From: Pseudomicrostroma phylloplanum
Lineage: Eukaryota > Basidiomycota > Exobasidiomycetes > Microstromatales
DNA: 64,000 nt
Reading direction: 5' to 3'
NCBI GenBank assembly: GCA_039545275.1
Contig: BCHS01000013.1
Coordinates: forward strand, 186,001 to 250,000
In this document: one piece after another, positions 45,044 through 57,700 of the stretch
Layout of the letters: each line of letters starts with the position of its first letter
How positions within the stretch are numbered: the first letter of the stretch is position 1
Translations under genes and position numbers: made by a program
Notes under the pieces: model-generated
Databases searched by the model: none
The model's input: only the letters and a program-made list of their open reading frames with translations
What the model was told of the DNA's origin: nothing

Positions 45044-48031
45044 CTATTCGGGATGCCCGATGTCCCGTACCTCGCTCCACAGATGACGAAGACTCTCCCG
45101 CGCCCGTATCATTTCACGCAACCTCGACCACGCATCGACCTCCTTCGCAGACGAGCCGCTGAAGAACCCTTCTCTGCTACCTCCGCCTCTGCTGAGATGC
45201 CAGTCCCGATCACGAGCGGCAAATTTGAGCATCATCGAGAGCGTCTTTACGTCTGGCCCGCTTTCGCTGCCGTCCTTGGCATCTGACCTCGACTGGAGCT
45301 GCACGGTCATCTTGTCCAATTCGTCCATAGCCTCCCATACGCGGCCCCTTCTGCATAGAAACTCCAACCATGAGTTCCAAGCATTCTTGTTGCGGATGGC
45401 CACGACGCGGTCCGCATGGCCGCCCGCCCTCTCCACCGTTCTGGCGTCGAGGCGGCCCGTAAAAGCCCAAGCTCGACGGCCCCGACTTTCACCGCCGCTG
45501 TAGCGAGCACAGGTGTCGAGGTAGATCGACAATGTCGCTCCATCAATGGCGGCCGAAGAGGAAGAGTCCGCCTTCTTTGCGAGGGCAAAGGTGGCTTGCG
45601 AACTATTCGCTGGCGTCTCTGGCTCGGCTGCGCCTGGCAGGCCCACTCTCAACGAAACCAGCGCGAGCCCTTCCCACAGCTCGTGGACCAGCACAGGCGC
45701 CTGGCATCGATTGTAGGCATTCATCAGAGCGTTGAGCAACGGCAGATCCGGTGCAATGCGCGAATCGCGTATCATGATCGCGTGCAAGTCCTGCACAAGT
45801 TCCAAGAGTACGCTTCTACCATCTTGCGACTCGGTGGATGCCAGATGGCCGAACTTGTGCAGCAAAGATGTGTACAGAGCATGGCTGAGGAAAGCGTCGC
45901 TTTTGACTCCCTGCAATATCACCTCTAGTATGAGGCTTGCGCTGACTCGCAGCGGTCTATCCAAGGCACTCGAATAGCCTCTCCAGCCATCTACGCCTGC
46001 CAGCCGACCGATTAACTCTCGCCAATGGCGACTTTGCCAGTCTGATGTCCACTGTGTTGACTTGGTAAGGGCCTCCCAAGCCTCGGATGCGGCGTCCCTC
46101 TTGTCTTTGATCGAAGAAAGGAGCAGCCACGTGTACTTGACACGCTCCGAACCGCTCAGCTTTAGCTCGCCGCCCTCGTAGATGATGTCGTTGATGATCT
46201 CCCGAGCTTTGGAGAGCTCGATTGGGTCGCAGTGAAAGAAGCTGTCCAGCAACAATGTCAATGTCGCTCTGTCAGGACCGGGCGCGGCCAGCTTGGTCGC
46301 GAGTCGGGAAGCGTGGGTCCTGCTGTGACTTTGGGTATCGTTAAGAAATGCGAAGAGCTTTGCGAAACCAAGACTGCGTTGAGATCTGGCTCGCATTTGT
46401 GCGTAGAGTGACATTGCTCTGTCTGTCTGGGGAGGGAAGTGGGCGAGGTGGACCCTCAAGAGCGGCAAAGTAAGGAAGGCTGTGGGCGTAGGCGCTTTCG
46501 GTCGTGCCAGTAGCTTATCCAAGAGCACGTCTGCTTCGCGTATGCGATTCAAATCAGGGTTGTTGCCGCCAGGTCCTGAGTGTGGAGGTAAGGCTGTATC
46601 TCTTTCGGTATCACGTTCCTTGGGGTATCTGATGAGGGTGCTGGGATACCCCAGAAGGGCTCTTATACCCCACCCCCACGAAGAGCGGCCTGGTGGTACG
46701 TGTGGAGTACCACACCGCTGCGACACTGCCTTGAACAGATTGCGTACCTGTTCTTCATTCTCGCAGCTGTCAAGCTCGTTGGACATGGAGCGTAGCACGA
46801 CCGCATGAATGGCCGAACGTACCGTCTCGTCCTGCAGAAACCCTCTGGAATCGATAGACTCAATGAACGTCGGAAGATCCATCATGGTCTCGTTCGTTCC
46901 GGTAATGCTTACAGACGGGTCAGCCAGAACGAGCCAGGTCGCCGTAGCGACCCAACAGAATTGAAGCTCGCTACTCAGGGCGGGAGAAGGCTGGGTAGAA
47001 TCCAACATACGGTAATAGAGGCGTTTGGCGAGGCGAGAGGTCGTGGGCAAATCGGACCATCCGTCTTCAGCCCTTGTCATGCTCGCAACGATGCCGCCTA
47101 AGAGCCTCATTGGCAGGTTCCGCGACCTGCCTTCGTCGGTCACCTTTTCGATAGTGCTACGAGCGGCAAGACGATGATGCCTTTTGTGAGACCGGAGCAA
47201 AAACACCGAGAGATCGAGAAGAGGGGAGAGGACCGCCTCATTCTTGAGACGCCAATTGAGTGTATCCAGCCAAGTCTCGAGGATGCGAGACGCGCCATCG
47301 TAGTCTTGGTCTCTACGGAGACCATTGACGACGAGCTGCAAAGCTGTCCGAGGGGGCTGCTGCAAGCGGGACAGTTGCGCGGCGGCCGAGAGTACCTTGG
47401 AGCAGCTATCGTGTTTGGTTGAAGATGGCTCACCCACTAGGACTGCGAAGAGGACGAGCAAAGCCGCTTCTTCGAGCTGCGCTTGATCGGGGGCGTGCCT
47501 GATAAGTTGCTCGAACATCGCCAGTAATGGCTCGGCCTTGTCAAAGCTCAGGCCTTCAGGCCAACTGAGCGAAGTATCTCTTGTCTTGCCTTTGAGGTCA
47601 AACTCGTGCGGTGACAAGCGGTACTCTGCAGAGGTAAACCGAGCTTCTGCGAAGCTGGTCAAAGAATCTCCGGCAACAGGTGTGGCTAGAGAGAAAGCCT
47701 TGCGTATCTTGCGCAGTATTTTGAGAGCCTCTGAAGAGCTGGAACCGGCCACAGCATCTACATGACCGGTAGGACGCCCAGGGCCACTAGAGGCGTAGTG
47801 GCGAATGGAGGAGAAAGATATCGAGGGCTGCGAGTGTTCTTGTCGGAGAGGCGGCCTCAGTAGAGGGCTGACAGAGCTCGATGCTACCTGTCTTGTGGTT
47901 GTCGGATGATGAACTCTTGGGATCACACATCTCTGTGTCCGTGAAGGAGCTCTCCTTGGCTTTGGCCAGGCAACATGTGCTGCCCTCTGCAAAGACGCCG
48001 AGAGCGTACCGGCACCGGTGTACCGCTCCAT
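45044..48031 (-). CDS. PPR-like, probably mitochondrial protein
   Basis: It is a single exon; from the ATG at 48031 it is 995 aa. I chose this start because the next 60 residues (MERYTGAGTLSASLQRAAHV, then many Arg/Pro/Ser and no acidic residues) look like a mitochondrial presequence; the frame is open further upstream to 48490 but that part looks non-coding. The protein is mostly helical with repeat-like segments; the clearest PPR-type unit is PDLPLLNALMNAYNRCQAPV followed by LVHELWEGL, and WNSWLEFLCRRGRVWEAMDE near the C-terminus is another. Fungal proteins of this build act in mitochondrial RNA processing or translation; the specific target is unknown. Confidence 0.7.
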   Translation of the reverse strand: MERYTGAGTLSASLQRAAHVAWPKPRRAPSRTQRCVIPRVHHPTTTRQVASSSVSPLLRPPLRQEHSQPSISFSSIRHYASSGPGRPTGHVDAVAGSSSSEALKILRKIRKAFSLATPVAGDSLTSFAEARFTSAEYRLSPHEFDLKGKTRDTSLSWPEGLSFDKAEPLLAMFEQLIRHAPDQAQLEEAALLVLFAVLVGEPSSTKHDSCSKVLSAAAQLSRLQQPPRTALQLVVNGLRRDQDYDGASRILETWLDTLNWRLKNEAVLSPLLDLSVFLLRSHKRHHRLAARSTIEKVTDEGRSRNLPMRLLGGIVASMTRAEDGWSDLPTTSRLAKRLYYRMLDSTQPSPALSSELQFCWVATATWLVLADPSVSITGTNETMMDLPTFIESIDSRGFLQDETVRSAIHAVVLRSMSNELDSCENEEQVRNLFKAVSQRCGTPHVPPGRSSWGWGIRALLGYPSTLIRYPKERDTERDTALPPHSGPGGNNPDLNRIREADVLLDKLLARPKAPTPTAFLTLPLLRVHLAHFPPQTDRAMSLYAQMRARSQRSLGFAKLFAFLNDTQSHSRTHASRLATKLAAPGPDRATLTLLLDSFFHCDPIELSKAREIINDIIYEGGELKLSGSERVKYTWLLLSSIKDKRDAASEAWEALTKSTQWTSDWQSRHWRELIGRLAGVDGWRGYSSALDRPLRVSASLILEVILQGVKSDAFLSHALYTSLLHKFGHLASTESQDGRSVLLELVQDLHAIMIRDSRIAPDLPLLNALMNAYNRCQAPVLVHELWEGLALVSLRVGLPGAAEPETPANSSQATFALAKKADSSSSAAIDGATLSIYLDTCARYSGGESRGRRAWAFTGRLDARTVERAGGHADRVVAIRNKNAWNSWLEFLCRRGRVWEAMDELDKMTVQLQSRSDAKDGSESGPDVKTLSMMLKFAARDRDWHLSRGGGSREGFFSGSSAKEVDAWSRLREMIRARESLRHLWSEVRDIGHPE

Positions 48032-48574
48032 CCTCACGACGACGAATGTGCAACGTGGAATAGCTTGGCGGATGGATATGGCCTCTGCGTCTTCATGGTG
48101 ACACGAGGCAAAGAATGTATGGGGGATGTACGAAGGGGAAGCAGGAAGAAAGGATGAGCCACTCGGCGTACCGGAAAAAAAGCACTGACCACCAAGACTC
48201 GCGGAAGCACAGACGGCCGCGATCCCACAGGCGTCCCTCGATATTGGTCTGGCTGCAACGACTCGCATGTATTCATATTCAGAAAGAGAAGACGGCAGTA
48301 AAACACAACGGCGAGCGCAGAGAATCTGGATGCAGCGAGCACAGAAGCAGTCCGAGGTAGTTGAAGTAGAATGCATTTGGATTAGGGAGCACAGTCTAGA
48401 GAAGAGGAAAGCGAAAACAATGGTCCGGATTAGGGCGGAAGTGAGGGTATTAGGGGTCGCGTACTGGAAAGGAGAGACCCTACAATGCACGTCGAGACAG
48501 TCAAGACTGACACCTCAAGACGAAGCAACGGGCATCCCTCCAAGAATGTCTTCGGTGCTTCTTCACTCGCACAT
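48032..48574. other. Intergenic, 543 bp
   Basis: It sits between the PPR-like gene and the ABC transporter stop, both minus strand. The reading frame of the PPR gene remains open through part of it, but without a plausible start. It should hold the PPR gene promoter and the transporter 3' UTR. Confidence 0.5.
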
Positions 48575-51500
48575 CTATCGGTTCGAGAACTTGAGCCATT
48601 TTGTAAAGGCGATGGTGAGGATGGTGTTGAAGGCAATGAAGGCAATCATGATGCCCAAATCCCTGCCTCGCTCTTCAAAGGTGATGCCGAATGCACCGAA
48701 GAACTCCGATCCAGTCGAGTAGGTGCAGTACTGGCAGAGGTCTGTGGCATCGGGGTTGTTGATGTAACCTCCCGCACTCGCGACATAGGGCCCTGCCCAC
48801 GTACCACAAGTCTGGCCCGCAGGAGGTGCGAAGGTGTAGAACTCTGAGTCGTTGCAAACGACCGGGAGATCCTGGAACTCGTTTGCGATGAGGGAAGAGA
48901 TCGAGTATCGGATCGGGTTGACGTTGTAGAGGAACTGCGAATAGAGGCCATTGGGCATAGACGCTGGTGGGGTGAGGACTCCGCAGGTCAAGGACATGAT
49001 GACGATGAGGAACGGAGTGAACAGCGATGCAAGGTAAGCGTTGGCGCAGAAGGATGCGATCAGGGTTCCGATGGTAATTGCGAAGAGCTCCGTAAGGAAC
49101 GTCATGACCCAGAAGAAGCCTGCGCGGTTCGAGTCGCTCTGGAAGCCTACCAAGTAGTAGAGCAACAGGAAGAAGGCCGTGGAGCAGACGATTGCGTAGG
49201 GCAGCTCACTGATCAACTGGGTAACAGCGAAGACTGTGCCAGAGAATGTCTTGGACGTTTCTTCTCGAATCCATGTAGACCTGGCCATGATCCAGAAGGG
49301 CTCGATCTGGGCCATGATAATAGCCGGAATGACCGCAAGCATGAACAAGGCAAAGACTCGGTACTGGAGGGTGGTGACGTTGTTGCCGAGGCGCAAGAAG
49401 AGAAGACCGGTGAGGAGAGCAAAGACGATGTGCTGGATGAGACGGGTGTACTGGTAGGACGGTTGACGCCAGGTAGAAAGCAGAGTACGCTTGAGTACGA
49501 CCTGGAACTGGAACAGCCATGGTGCGGCATACTCGGATCCCTTGTTGACCTTGGGAGCGGGGATGCTGGCTCCCTCTCGGTTGATCTCCTCGATCTTTCG
49601 CAGATTGTCTTGGTGCATCGAGCTCTCACGGTAGTGCTCGGCCCAGTCCTTCTTACCCATACGAGGCTGGCTTCCTGCTCCAATGGCGTCGAGCATGAAT
49701 TCGGCGGGGTTGATTCCAGGTGGGCATTGAGCACCTCGGTCGGCAAAGTACTTGATGAGGTGTTGACCATCCTTACCGACGGGACCATTGTAAACGACCT
49801 GTCCACCTCGTTGAAGGAGAAGCAGGCGGTCAAAGGTCTCGAAGAGGAGGGACGACGGCTGATGAATGGTGCACAAGATCGTCTGTCCCGCGTCGGCGAG
49901 CTTCTTGAGCACACGGCAGATGGTGAAGGCGGATTGACCGTCCAGACCAGACGTAGGCTCGTCGAGGAATAGAAGCATGGAAGGCTTGGCAGCTAGTTCG
50001 ACACCGATCGTGACACGCTTTCGGTCTCCGACTCCTAGGCCGAAGGCAGGGTAACCAATGATGGCATCGGCGAGCTCGTGCAACTCGAGCAGCTCGATGA
50101 TGTCCTCGACGTACTGGTTCTTCTCCTCAATGGAGGTCTCGTAAGGCTGTCGCAGGTATGCACTGAATCGCAAAGCCTCGCGAACACTGCACATGGGCTC
50201 GTGAATGTCCTGCTGCTCGGCGTAACCACACTGTCGCTGGAAGGAAATATCGATGGGCTTGCCCTCAATCAGACGGTCACCTTCGATGATACCGATGGTC
50301 TTACGGTCGGCAAGAACGTCGAGTAATGTCGTCTTTCCGGCACCAGAAGAACCCATGAGAGCCGTCATGGTACCGGGAACGACGTAACCATCAATGTTGT
50401 CGAGCAACTGGCGCTTTCCGCCCTTGACTGGCACGGTGTATCTGAGATTGGACCAGGTGAATGGCTTGCCGTAGACCTCCAGCTTCCTCTCTGTCTTCTC
50501 CGTCGCGCCCGATCGTCGGTCAGCGAGTCGCTCGTTGAGCTTCGCTTCCTCCTTGTTGGAAGGCTTCTTGACAGTCATGGCCGAGGTGAAGGTACCCTGC
50601 TCAGAGGTCTCCATTGCGAGACAGCAGAGACCGACAAGACCAAAGAGGAACGCCAAGAGGATGCCGACGTTCCTCCACTTGTGAGACAACTGGTAATCGA
50701 AAGAGCCGCTGAGGTAAGCCAGACCTGGAATGAGATTCGAGCCTGCAGTTGCACCAACTACGTTGCAAACCTGGTTCGGACCAAGCTCCGTGGGGTAGCC
50801 GGGACCGTACGGTACGATGTTGCCAGCCTCGCAAGTAAAAGTGACTCGGCTGAACTCGTTGACCATGAGGGCTTCAAAGGCGTAGAAGACGGGATTGAGA
50901 TATGAGATCCAGAACAGCCATCGTGCCATGGATGCCTGAGGAATGACGTATCCAGCCCAAAGCACTAACATCGTCATGACCACGGCAGCGAGTCGAGCGG
51001 CACCGTAGAAGTCTCGAGTGACCGCGCCAAAGAATGTGAACAGCGCTCTGAAGCTGTAATAACCAACAAGGACGATGAACCAGGCGGTGAAGAAGGCGTC
51101 TGCGGAACGCGCTAGTCCTGCCATGAAGTACAGAATCAGAATGAACAGAGTGCTTCGTGGAATACCGAAGGGGAAGTCCGCCAATAGGGAGGCCACGGTC
51201 TGAGCTGAAGGCCTGAAGAATGCAAAACCGGATTGACGAGCCAGAATTGGTCGGCCCATCATCATCGTAGGCAGTTCCGCGAAGGCAGTAAGGGACGAGA
51301 AGAGGAGCAGAATGAACAAGCATCCTCCTCGAGTGAAGACACCACCGGATGTTGTGGGAAGATCGAAGAAGATACCACCGGCGACCAGAGCGAGAACAAC
51401 TGATGTCAGGTACGACATGGCAATGTCGAACTTGTCTCCCAACAGCATTTGCATCTGTCGCAGGAACAGGGCATAGACTTGTGCAGGCCAAGATACGGTG

Positions 51501-53049
51501 TACTGAGACTTCTTCCCCACACCAGAGTGCTTTTCGTCTTTCACAGCTGCCCTGAATGTCTTCTCGAAGTCGACGTGACCCTCCTTTGTTGCGGTGTCGT
51601 AAGCAAGCTTTTCTTGCATCATGTTTTGATAAATGTCACTCTTCTTGTAGGCTGCCTCTAGGTCTTCAGGCGTCGAGGGCACGTCAGCAGTACTTCGGCC
51701 CTCCTGGAAGAGTCGCTCGTACTGGTCAGTACATCCGGTGATCCAGTCGGCAGCCGTCTGACGAGGTCGGTCTTGGTAACCCAAATCGATGAAGTACTGT
51801 CGTGCCTGTTCGCGAGGACCAAAGTAGACGCAGCGCCCCTCTTCGATGATGAGGACCTTGTCGAATTCATTGTAGATGACATCCGAAGCCTGGTAGAGGG
51901 AGACGAACATCGTCGCCTGCAGGAAGTCGGTGAGGACACGCATCGATTTGGCGTAGTCGTAAGCGGTGGAGGCATCGAGACCTCGCGAGGAATTGTCCCA
52001 ACTGAGGATGGTGGCGTTGGAGCAGAGGGCCTCGATGATGGAGACTCGCTTTCGCTCTCCACCTGAAACACCACGAACAGTGGCACTTCCAACGAGTGTG
52101 TGCTTGGTGTGCTCAATGTTGAAGGCCTTGAGCATAGTGTCTCGAATCAGTTTGCGGAAGGTGCGCTGGCTGTGCTCGGGCAGTGCTACACCACTGGCCT
52201 TGAGTCGCAGGGCAAAGTCAACGGTACGAGATACAGTGAGGGTGGCGTTGTGGACATCGTCTTCTTCGGAGTAGACCACCTGGCCTCGGTAGCGCTTGTC
52301 CATTTCCTTGGCACTGATGCCACCGTAATTGACGTCTCCGTCGACTCGGATAAAGCCGCTGCGCTTGTCCGCGATCGTTTTGAGGAAAGTCGAGCATCCT
52401 GAGCCAGGGCGACCAAGAACGAGCACCATCTCTCCCGGCTTTGCAACACCGGTGAAGCCCTGTAGGAGCTTCCTTTGGCCTTGCTTGACGGGGTTGATGC
52501 CAAACATCTTCAGCAACTTGAAGATAGGACCGATGATCTCGTACACGGCCATACCGGGAATGGTGGGGACCTTGAGGTCCATGGAAGCCGTTCCGATGAC
52601 GTCGAGGTTCTCCCAGCTGACACCCAAGCGCTTTCGGCTGGCCTGGGAGTCGTCCATGTGCGCATCCTGAGCAAAGTTCCGCAGCCAGTCCTGCAAGTTG
52701 AAGGGGACAAAGTCGTCGCCCTTTTCGACGTCGGAGGAAGCAGCCTTGCGTCTGAAGGGTGAGTGTGGAGCAGGGGTGTGTCAATGCAGGAACAGCATAT
52801 GCACGTGGGAGCCTCGCGTGATTTAGTCCCGGATGCCACTCACTGTTCATCCTGCAATTGCTTGTCTACGCTCGCCAGAGTACTCTTCGCCTCGGGAACG
52901 TTGACCTCTGAGGACTCGGATTGTGCCCTGGTCACATCTTCGTGGGTGGAGGCGACCTCTGGCTTGATCTCAGCCTGCTGCCGAGTGAGAGAAGCGGAGT
53001 CGACGCCAATGTGTAAAGGAGCCGCGGCGCCTGGAGTGAGGCCGGCCAT
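48575..53049 (-). CDS. PDR-type (ABCG) full-size ABC transporter
   Basis: Exons 53049-52844 and 52751-48575 (1,460 aa), layout (NBD-TMD) x 2 as in Pdr5/CDR pumps at the plasma membrane. NBD1 has the fungal variant Walker A GRPGSGCSTFLKT (about residue 182), signature VSGGERKRVS and a Walker B ending in Asn (ILSWDNSSRGLDAS). NBD2 has canonical Walker A GSSGAGKTTLLD (about 872), a degenerate signature LGVGDRKRVT and Walker B LLFLDEPTSGLDG. This split of canonical and degenerate halves is usual for PDR pumps. Twelve membrane segments and the PDR motifs (WFI..., NPVFYAFEALMVNEF, NPIRYSISSLIANEF) are present. It probably exports hydrophobic drugs or lipids; substrate unknown. Confidence 0.96.
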
Positions 53050-54722
53050 GGCTGAGGCGCTCTAGGGCGGGAGGGTGAGGGGAGGAGGCAGCAGATATGA
53101 CTGATATTGTTTGTGCAGCAGCGGCAGAAGTCGCAACCTCTAGATGAAGCAGGAGATGCCCTGGCGCTGAGAATCTCTTGAAAGCAGCAAGGGACGGGTG
53201 GATATGTATCTTCAGTTCAGGCGACGATGAAGGGGTGTTGGGGAGGAAAAGCAGTAAGCTGATTCTCTTAAGAAGCTGCTTTGTAGCACATGCGTGCGTG
53301 GATGCTCAGCCCTCTGACAAACACGGCCCGGATTGCCTCGGAAGCATTGTTCCGACATGTGACGCGGGAGTCCACTAGAGGCAGTTCAGGCTCCGCGGCA
53401 AAAGAAGAGGGGCACAGGGGGGCGCGTGCGGAAGTATCGGGTAGAGTTGCCCGAGCCGCACTAGGCATTCCACGTGGGGTCCGGGCACGCCGGGCGCATC
53501 TGGCCCGCACGCCCGCCGCCCGCATTGTCAGCGTGCGTCGCAGAGCCATTGAGGTGGCGCGGGGGCTGCCTCTCCGGGAGGCAGTCAAACATTCGAAGAT
53601 TGCGTGCCTGGCGATCGGCGCCTGCTCTTCCGCCGCAAGCACATACCGACTGCGACATCCACACCCCCGGGACAGGTAGATGCTTGGCGGCAAAGTGCTT
53701 GCGGTGCGCGTGCGGTAGTGCTGTACCGTGCTCGCATGTCAGTCGGTGGCCTGTTGGAGGCTCCACACGCTTGCTTCTGCGGCATTGTACAGTGGAGTAC
53801 CCCTTTTGGCACAGCGGCCAAGTCGTGCTCCGAGGTCTGTGTGCCATTGCAATGCATGATGAGGTGCAAGCCGTACAGCACTTGTGAAGTCTCGTCTGGC
53901 AGCTCACCGCGCTCGTCAGGGAACCGCTATGCGCACAATCGCAGTGGGAGGCGCTCAGAAGCATCTCGTGTGTGTCAAGGTCGCTTCATCTCCCTAGCCG
54001 TGTGGCGAGATCAGCTACTCGGAGAGGCGCGAAAGCTCTGTGCAGTTCATTTCATGACAACTGAACGAGTAAAGAGCCACTCGTCCCGTCGAGGCTCAAG
54101 ACTGCTGCCCATCTGTACAGTCAGGTGTCCCACCTGCACCGACAGACTTGCTTGAGTTGTACCTTGCTCTGATCGATCCAGAACAGAACAGTCGGACAGT
54201 CACTAGCTGACCCTGAGCAGGCACTGCGGTCGTACCAACCTTGTGGCGCTACCGTACCATCGAGTCTGTGAATATCAGCCAGCGGCATCAGGGCCATCAT
54301 CCACAACCGTCACTTCGTGATGGTCCTTGCGAGAAGGCATCTCGGGCCCCACGCCCGGTGTAAGATGGCGCGGTAAGGCGACGCCAAAAGAGTCTGCATG
54401 GCGCCAAGATCGCGGAATAAAGCTCTCCACTCATTCTTTGGAAATGTTGTGCGCCTCCCCTCGAGCCCGCCTCAGTGGGCGTCGTTGCTCCGCGGGAGCT
54501 GTCCGGCATGGCGCTGTGGCTGAGCAAAAATTTTGACGCGGAGGGCACACATCAGGCTCGTCAGAGTCTACAACTCAGCACTCGGCACTCAGCACTCAGC
54601 ATACAGCATTCACCATTGCCAGCAGAGAATGGTCGACTCTAGATTGTGACTCGTGATACATTTCCCCACAGGCGTGCACGGTCCCTATACGGCCTTCCCC
54701 TCGTCAATCTCCTCCTGTTGAC
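53050..54722. other. Intergenic, 1.67 kb upstream of the ABC transporter
   Basis: Both neighbours are on the minus strand, so this should be the transporter promoter and the TFIIIC 3' region. GC-rich short frames (for example 53290-53679 plus) have no family motif. A short imperfect CACTCAG repeat occurs at 54575-54605. No RNA gene seen. Confidence 0.55.
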
Positions 54723-57700
54723 TCACGACACGCGCAGGTGCTTGTTCATCAGCACCCTCGCAGCGCGCCCATTGCCATTGATCGAGTAGATCAAACTCAG
54801 ATTCCAGGCAGCTTCTCTGTAGCAGTCGAATCCGCCTCCGTGCGCCTCTTGATCGGCTACTTTGGCAGCTGCCCTCTCATCGTGTGCTTGCAGGACGCGC
54901 TCGTAGGCCTGTACGGCTTCGGTGAGCAGTCCAGCTTGATGCAAGCCTCTGCCAATGTTGTATTCTGCCTCTATCCAAGCGGTAGACCTGACAGCCGATG
55001 CAGATCCTGCTGTCCCGCCCTTGAAATTAGCAGAGCGGAATTTGCGATAGAGGGAGAGGAAGCTGATGCCTTGAATGAGTAGGTGGTGACGATTGTCCGT
55101 CTGACGATTGGTCATCCTGCCGAAACATGCGACGGCGGCCATGAGGCAGACGACAGGATCGTTGGGAGCTCGAGCGTAGGCTCGTAGCGATATACCTGTA
55201 GGTGTGAGGCAGATCAAAGACTTAGTTGGGTCAATGTCGTGCTTTTGATCCGACCACTGCTCTGATTCCACTTACCCAGAGCCGATTGCCAAGAGCTAGT
55301 GACGAGTAGGAAGTACCCATAGGCTATCTCGCCTATGATGCCCTCTTTGCTCGGTGGTTTCTCTCTCGGTGCGCTGGCGTTTGCATGGCTTACACCAGGG
55401 ACGCCGGCATTAGCTTCTTCATTGGCCTCAAGGTCGTCATCTAAGCCCTCTTCGTCTGCGCTGCCATCATCACCAGCGTCGTCCGCATCGTCAGCGCCAT
55501 CACTGCCGACATCGTCGCCGTCCTCATCTGCCGCGCTCCTCTTGCTCCTTGCCGACTTGCCCTTCTTACGCTTCTTCTTCTTCTCGCCAGCTTCGTCCGA
55601 ATTGACAAAAGGCTCGCGATTCTTGCAGTAGCCTAGCGATCGCTGGGGAGCTTGTAGCCGTTCTCGGGCCACATACCGGCCCGCCAAAGGTGCATACTCC
55701 CACTTCCCATTATTGACGATGACTTCGTGGACGCGACTGCGCCGAACAAGGAGCTTCTGGATCTTGTGGTTGGTGTAGGCATCAAGTCCGTAGAATCCAC
55801 TGATGTGCGACAGAGATGTAAGCAGCCGAATGGGCATATTGTGAAATTGCCAGTGCGATGTCAACTGGCGCAGCACCTCGAAAGGAGGCGAAAAGTCACG
55901 GGCATAGAAGCCACAAGCCGCCTGGCACAAAGTCAGTGCCATTCTACGCGACTCGCTGGACGTGGCGACGTGTGAAGAGAGGACGTGCTCTAGCAGCTCT
56001 GAAGCCGCTGCGTGATCTCCAACCTTGGTCAGAACAAACGCGTGCTGTGGTTCGCAAGGGAAGGCAAGATTGTAGACTTAGTCAGCGGCTGACGGACGCC
56101 CCGCACTTGACCGGCCTAACCTACCTTGACAAACATGTCAGTCCACATGTCATAGTCCATGCCACGAAAGTGACGCCCTGCCATTGCGGCAGTCGCCTGT
56201 GCACCAGCACCCGCAGACTCTGGCGGATTTTCGCCGACATCGTCGTCAAGTGTTGCTGAATCATGCATCGCCCGATCTTGAAGTCTCGATATCAGGTCCC
56301 TTGCGCCCATGTCGACGTCACGCTTCCGATAGCTTCGCCGAGCAGTCCGCTTCTGACCACTGCTGCGAAGCCTCGCTTCCACTGTTGAGCTCGGGCCCGC
56401 TTTACTGGCGCCCAACCTTGAGCGAGGAAACATGTGAGGCATGCTTCTGAAACTGTCGATCAGTCGACCGGATAAGTCTAGCCAGTCTCTTGTGGCTGCG
56501 AACCGCTTAATTCGAGCTTGCTCATCCTCTCCCATGTTGATGCCGTATCGTTCTTGAAGCTCACTGGCGGGATCTAGCCCACTGACCCCAATGATGACAT
56601 CGCTTCGCCACCAGTCGTCGACAAACACTTCGGCTTCTCGCTTCTGAAGTCGATTGAGGTAGAGGTTGGCCTCCTCTTCGCGGGCCCTTTCCAATCGTTC
56701 ACGTTGGTCAGCTTTCATCAGCTTTCTCTTTCGATTAGACGCGCCTGATCGATTTGCTTCGCCAAGAATGTCCGAGGCTGCAGGTGCAGATGGCGCCTGA
56801 TCATCGTGGTTGCCATCATCTTCAACCCCTTGCGCAGCTCTCTGCTCTGCTCGAGCTGCAAGGAACTCATTGACCATGGTCATCGCATCTTCAACTCTAC
56901 CCAAGGCCTCGTACGTCTCAGCAAGGCGAAGCTTGACCTCGAGATTTGCGGGATCGTTTGCAATGACCGCTTCAAAAGCCCCAGCAGCTGCTTCGTTCTG
57001 ACCCAACGCCTGAACGCAGAGTCCGTGTTTGAAGATGACGTCGGGTATTAGGAGAAAGTCCAGCTCCATCATTCTGAGGAGAATGGCATTAGCTTGCTCG
57101 TATTGACCGAGCTCCATATTGAGCTCGACTAGATCGATATACTGATCAGTGTAGTCAGCAGGGTCAGTTCTAGCCAGGTAGAGCTCAAAGTGTCTCTCCG
57201 CTTCTGCTGAGTCCTCCATCTTGGCACGCGCATATCCTAGTCGTAAGCGCAGCTGGGTGTCCAATGGCGGGTAGACTGGCGCCATCTCCACCCTCCTACC
57301 GTACTCTGCGGCCCCTCCGCGATGCACGCCTTCACGAGACTCGTCGAACTCTCGATCGTCGTCGACCACATCATCCCAGAAGAGTTCTGCGCTGCGACCT
57401 TGGAGCCATCGGGACCCTTGGCGAACAATGCTGAGGGCAGCGAGCGGCTCGCCATTCAGAAGGAGTAGATCGCACAGAGTCACAATCTCGGAGCCTGTAA
57501 AGCTCGCGAAGCGAAGACCTTCGCCGCTAGTGGGATCCGGGAAGTGAGTCCGATTGAATTCCCAGCTGCTTTCAAGAAGTTTGAGTGCTTCCATGCGCCG
57601 ATTGGCCTTGAGACAGAGAGGCACTAATGCAGCTAGAACCTCGGCGTTGTGAGGACGCACTCTCAAAAGGGCTTTGAAGGCAGTCAGTGCTGCCTTGTCG

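Noticed and set aside
48032..48490. Upstream extension of the PPR-like protein to 1,148 aa
   Set aside because: No ATG near the distal end with a plausible context, and the mitochondrial presequence begins at the ATG at 48031.
53290..53964. GC-rich ORFs on both strands upstream of the ABC transporter
   Set aside because: They overlap each other antisense and contain low-complexity Arg/Ala/Ser text typical of GC-rich shadows.
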